Source: Pisolithus tinctorius
Lineage: Eukaryota; Basidiomycota; Agaricomycetes; Boletales; Pisolithaceae
Direction of reading: 5' to 3'
Length of the DNA: 64,000 bases
Assembly: GCA_024663395.1 (NCBI GenBank)
Contig: JANFAH010000112.1
Location: 44,236-108,235, forward strand
Position numbers and translations under genes: made by a program. The notes below the pieces were generated by a model. It did no database searches, was not told the DNA's origin, and saw only the letters and a list, made by a program, of their open reading frames with translations. Below, piece by piece: positions 61,304-64,000 of this stretch; within the stretch, counting starts at the first letter, position 1; each line of letters opens with the position of its first letter.

Positions 61304-63560
61304 TCACTCTTCAGTGGTCCTCTGACCATTGCCCTCTGCGTCGTCCCATCCCAATCCCACGTCGTCCAAACCAGGATTGATTCGTCGTTTGTCTTCAGTC
61401 AAATAGCCGCGTGCGTCCAACCATGACAGTCCTGCCGGCCGACACAAGACTTCGGCCAGATTTGACCGCCACGACCCGTATGAAAATGGGTTAGTGGGCC
61501 TAACACCAGGTTCGAGTGACTTGTGAGCTTGATTCCTAATCTGTTTTACCATGAGATGCGGGAGCTGAAAATATGGCAAGTCCTACTCACTTGTTCTATG
61601 GTAGTGATATTCAAAAACAGCAGCTGCCACCAACTCATGTTCAAGCACAAACACAACCTGTATGAAACGGACTCACCCTCATATGATACGCCAGCAGCGC
61701 GGTCACTGGCCATATGACAATAATCGATAAGGAGAAAGCTATCGCGCTCCCTATCCCGTCAACCACAGCGTGTCGAAGATTTTCATGATTTCTTCGCGTA
61801 AGAAGGTATAGGTGTATAGCAGACGTGCAAATCACGAGACAGAGCGTCAAAACCTAGCAGATAGTGTTGGTCTCATATGCACAAAGGTTGGTTTCGGATT
61901 TTCTTACGGCGGAACACAAGAAGGCGAAGAAGAACGTGTAGTTGCGTCGCCCGATACAGTTGTTCACCATTGACAATGATGATCACAGCCATCAACGCAG
62001 TTGTCACACTAACGAATTCGATGACATGAGCATTGCTCAACACAGGACAACGAGGACTTGCCATTTTGCAATGGCTTGACCGCGGTGGGCGATACGTCTT
62101 GCAACTCGAGCAGTACTTGACCCGCACGCTACACCATCACCCAAGGTAAGTGCATTTATCGAAACCAGAACGGAAGCTTACAAGTCATTTCGAACCTTGA
62201 GATCCCTTGGAAGCGGAATCCGCACACCACCGTCGGAAGGAGAGACTGCGGGAAGTGGTGGGTCAGGATCAAGATTTCGCGGCAGAATCCCAGGGTCACG
62301 AAATGCCTATATGGATTAGAAAGAACCAGACGTTAAACAAGCAGACTCTGCAACTTACGGTGGTGAGCATAGTTGAGACTGTGAGTAAACACATGTACGC
62401 TCCTACAGCTGCAACTGCAGGGCTTTCATTGCGCCACCACCACACACATGTATTTCCGAACCAGACCCCCGAGATTACACAAACAACGGTGAGCGATGCC
62501 ACGAATGCCCATGGTGAGTCCCCTCCGGTTATCAAGCGGCCACCACAGAAGAATCTATTCCGAGAAGGATGCTGCTGATAATTCCGTTTCAGCGGACGTA
62601 CCGGTACAGCAGAGAGTGGGGGTATTGACTTGGGAGGCTCGGCAATGAATATTTGGTTGGGTGACGGAGAGTAGGACGATGGTCCGCTCGACGAAATTTC
62701 CGCAAGTGGATGTGTCAAGGATTTCTGTGGTAAGTATGTAGTAGAGTATTCACCACCAGGAGCATGCGAATGTTCGGTGGAAGAGAATCGCGAGGTGTGG
62801 GGGCTTGAGTTTGACTTATTACGAAAGGAGTCAAAGCTGAAGCCTCGAAAAATGCGTTCGACACTGGTTCGCACTCGAATACCAGTACTGTTCCACTGTG
62901 ATGATGGATCATTCGTTGGAGAGCGCGAGGGTATATTGATGCTCCTTGAATGTGATCGATGGCTAATGGGGAGCAGAGGTTCTCGACTATGTTTCAGTCG
63001 CTTTGTGAAGTGGTCCAGTCCTTTGAGTGATCCTGAAATGTCGGCGCTCGCCAAGTCGGAATCATGAGACGAAGGACGCCGCAGGGAAGCTAGAGGATAC
63101 TGCTCAGGGACAGTAGGGTTGGAAGCAGGGAGTGCCTCATGTGAAGTTACGGAAGGAGAGGAGGGGCGGGAATGAATCGGCCTGGAGGGTCTGAAGAAGG
63201 GAGCAGATGGCAATATTCCACCGGCATGTGTTGTGCTTGGTATTGGGGGGACCTGGAAGACGGTTATGGTGGGGGAGAGGAGAGAGGAAGGTCTCGAATA
63301 TGAAGAGAAGTGGAACCCTGGTTGTGATGACTAGCGATTGAAGTACTTGAACGACCGTGGATGCTCGAGCCCGAGCCCCGACCGCGGTTTGCACCCACGC
63401 TTTTGGATCTCTTTAGAGTGGCACCACTGTCTTGCAGACGCTGCACAGGGACAGCACCGAAATTGGACGAAGGAAGTGGAAGCTGGGGAGGTCTGAGTTT
63501 TGCGGGGGCTGCGGGAGAGGACGAAGAGGTAAACGAAAGTGAAGTCTGCGACGTTGCCAT
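61304..63560 (-). CDS. ERF2: Erf2-like DHHC palmitoyltransferase
   Basis: ER or Golgi S-acyltransferase; Erf2 in yeast palmitoylates Ras. It starts MATSQTSLSFTSSSSP at 63560 with a long Ser/Pro-rich cytosolic N-terminus. Then comes the conserved block NRFFCGGRLITGGDSPWAF with two membrane segments, FRDPGILPRNLDPDPP, and the Cys-rich domain VRVKYCSSCKTYRPPRSSHCKM spliced to CDNCVDGCDHHCQW. Two more membrane segments and NPFSYGSWRSNLAEVLCRP follow; it ends NGQRTTEE. The intron inside the Cys-rich domain (62009-62061) has a GC donor (GCAAGT). Right after the catalytic DHHC the frame is short by one G (CC at 61967-61968), which would otherwise read VNNCIGRRNY. A second one-base shift lies near 63265-63280. 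Either an inactivated gene or sequence errors. Confidence 0.83.
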
Positions 63561-63724
63561 CGTCGCAACAGAAAACTACAAAGGCGACGACGAGGACGAC
63601 AAGGACGAGGACAATGACATCGACGTCGACAGCCAGTATCCAAAAAAGGAAGGTGTTTCCCATCGGCGTCACTCGACTCCCTCCTCCCAAAGTATTAGTA
63701 TTACAGTCCCGCCGACTCAGAACG
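63561..63724. promoter_or_regulatory. divergent promoter, ERF2 / unidentified gene
   Basis: 164 bp between opposite start codons. Contains GACGACGAGGACGACAAGG-like purine-rich repeats. No assigned factor site. Confidence 0.45.
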
Positions 63725-64000
63725 ATGGACTCGTCAACGGACCAGCTGGAGAGGTCGCTTTTGATTGCGACGCTAGACTCTCTCGATACCCCCCACCACC
63801 TTGGACCAGCCATTGCATCCGCCGCCGCCAAATCATCCGAGACCCTGGTGATCGCCTTGCTGTCACCACTGTTCGAATTGCGACATGTCCAACAAGGGTC
63901 GCAAGACGTGCTGGCACGGACGGGTAAATCTTTAGTGACCCCGATATCGCGGACCGACCGATGGGATGACGTTCAGCAACTTCTGACATATGTTTATGTA
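63725..64000 (+). CDS. 5' part of an unidentified gene, cut by window end
   Basis: The frame opens with MDSSTDQLERSLLIATLDSL at 63725 and is rich in Ala, Leu and Ser (LGPAIASAAAKSSETLVIAL), then LLSPLFELRHVQQG and TDRWDDVQQLLTYVYV up to the border. It looks like real coding sequence: Leu-rich amphipathic text, no stop for at least 90 codons, and a start facing a divergent promoter. I faintly connect the TYVYV segment with the N-terminus of basidiomycete pantetheine-phosphate adenylyltransferases, but cannot confirm this and assign no function. Confidence 0.5.
   Translation, partial: MDSSTDQLERSLLIATLDSLDTPHHLGPAIASAAAKSSETLVIALLSPLFELRHVQQGSQDVLARTGKSLVTPISRTDRWDDVQQLLTYVYV

Noticed and set aside
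63100..63213. ERF2 start at 63213
   Set aside because: The codon there is TTG. The ATG at 63560 with the same type of Ser/Pro-rich text is a better start.
1..64000. CRISPR arrays, bacterial operons, riboswitches
   Set aside because: Intron-rich eukaryotic genes throughout; no regularly spaced repeats seen.

Overview
The window is nuclear DNA from a filamentous basidiomycete, most likely an agaricomycete mushroom. Genes sit close together on both strands and are cut by many short introns of roughly 45-60 bp. Exons can be as small as 24-27 bp. The proteins read as typical basidiomycete orthologues, and the mobile elements (a chromodomain Ty3/gypsy element and a multi-exon agaricomycete DNA transposon) point the same way. 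Exon limits below come from reading frames, splice signals and remembered family similarity. No transcript or database evidence was available.

Layout. 0.3-9.8 kb: a farnesylated G-protein gamma subunit, a TLC-domain membrane protein, a Sam37/metaxin-like mitochondrial import subunit (minus strand), the GARP tether Vps54 and an unidentified Ser/Arg-rich protein with a Cys motif. 10.29-26.68 kb: a 16.4-kb nested transposon island. The outer unit is a minus-strand chromovirus with two LTRs (290 and 281 bp) and a CTCAG target duplication. A 7.1-kb two-gene DNA transposon lies inside its pol gene, exactly between RNase H and integrase, flanked by a TCTT duplication. Both units carry frame breaks. 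27.7-33.1 kb: a WDR26/Gid7-like LisH-CTLH-WD40 protein and mitochondrial aminomethyltransferase. 33.5-34.7 kb: a broken NRPS condensation-adenylation remnant. 35.5-43.5 kb: a housekeeping block of PNO1, a URI-like protein, PIG-B, mS38, UBC9 and SNU13, with two tight divergent promoters. 43.9-47.4 kb: a flavin monooxygenase followed by a Cys/Met-metabolism PLP enzyme. 47.5-56.1 kb: proteasome beta-5, a Sac2/INPP5F-like phosphoinositide phosphatase and a LIM (paxillin-like) protein. 57.3-64 kb: a Zn2Cys6 transcription factor, an Erf2-like DHHC palmitoyltransferase and the start of one more gene that leaves the window.

Themes. Several genes act in membrane traffic and membrane signalling (Vps54, Sac phosphatase, PIG-B, Erf2, G gamma), but nothing suggests a dedicated cluster. 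Four introns use GC-AG ends. In three otherwise intact genes the frame breaks at G/C positions (46852-46857, 55072-55080, 61967-61968), which may be sequence errors rather than true pseudogenes. I found no CRISPR array, rRNA or recognisable tRNA. I did not find a convincing new multi-gene system. The best candidates for a second look are the extra 3' coding region of the chromovirus, the terminal structure of the nested transposon, and the monooxygenase-PLP enzyme pair.
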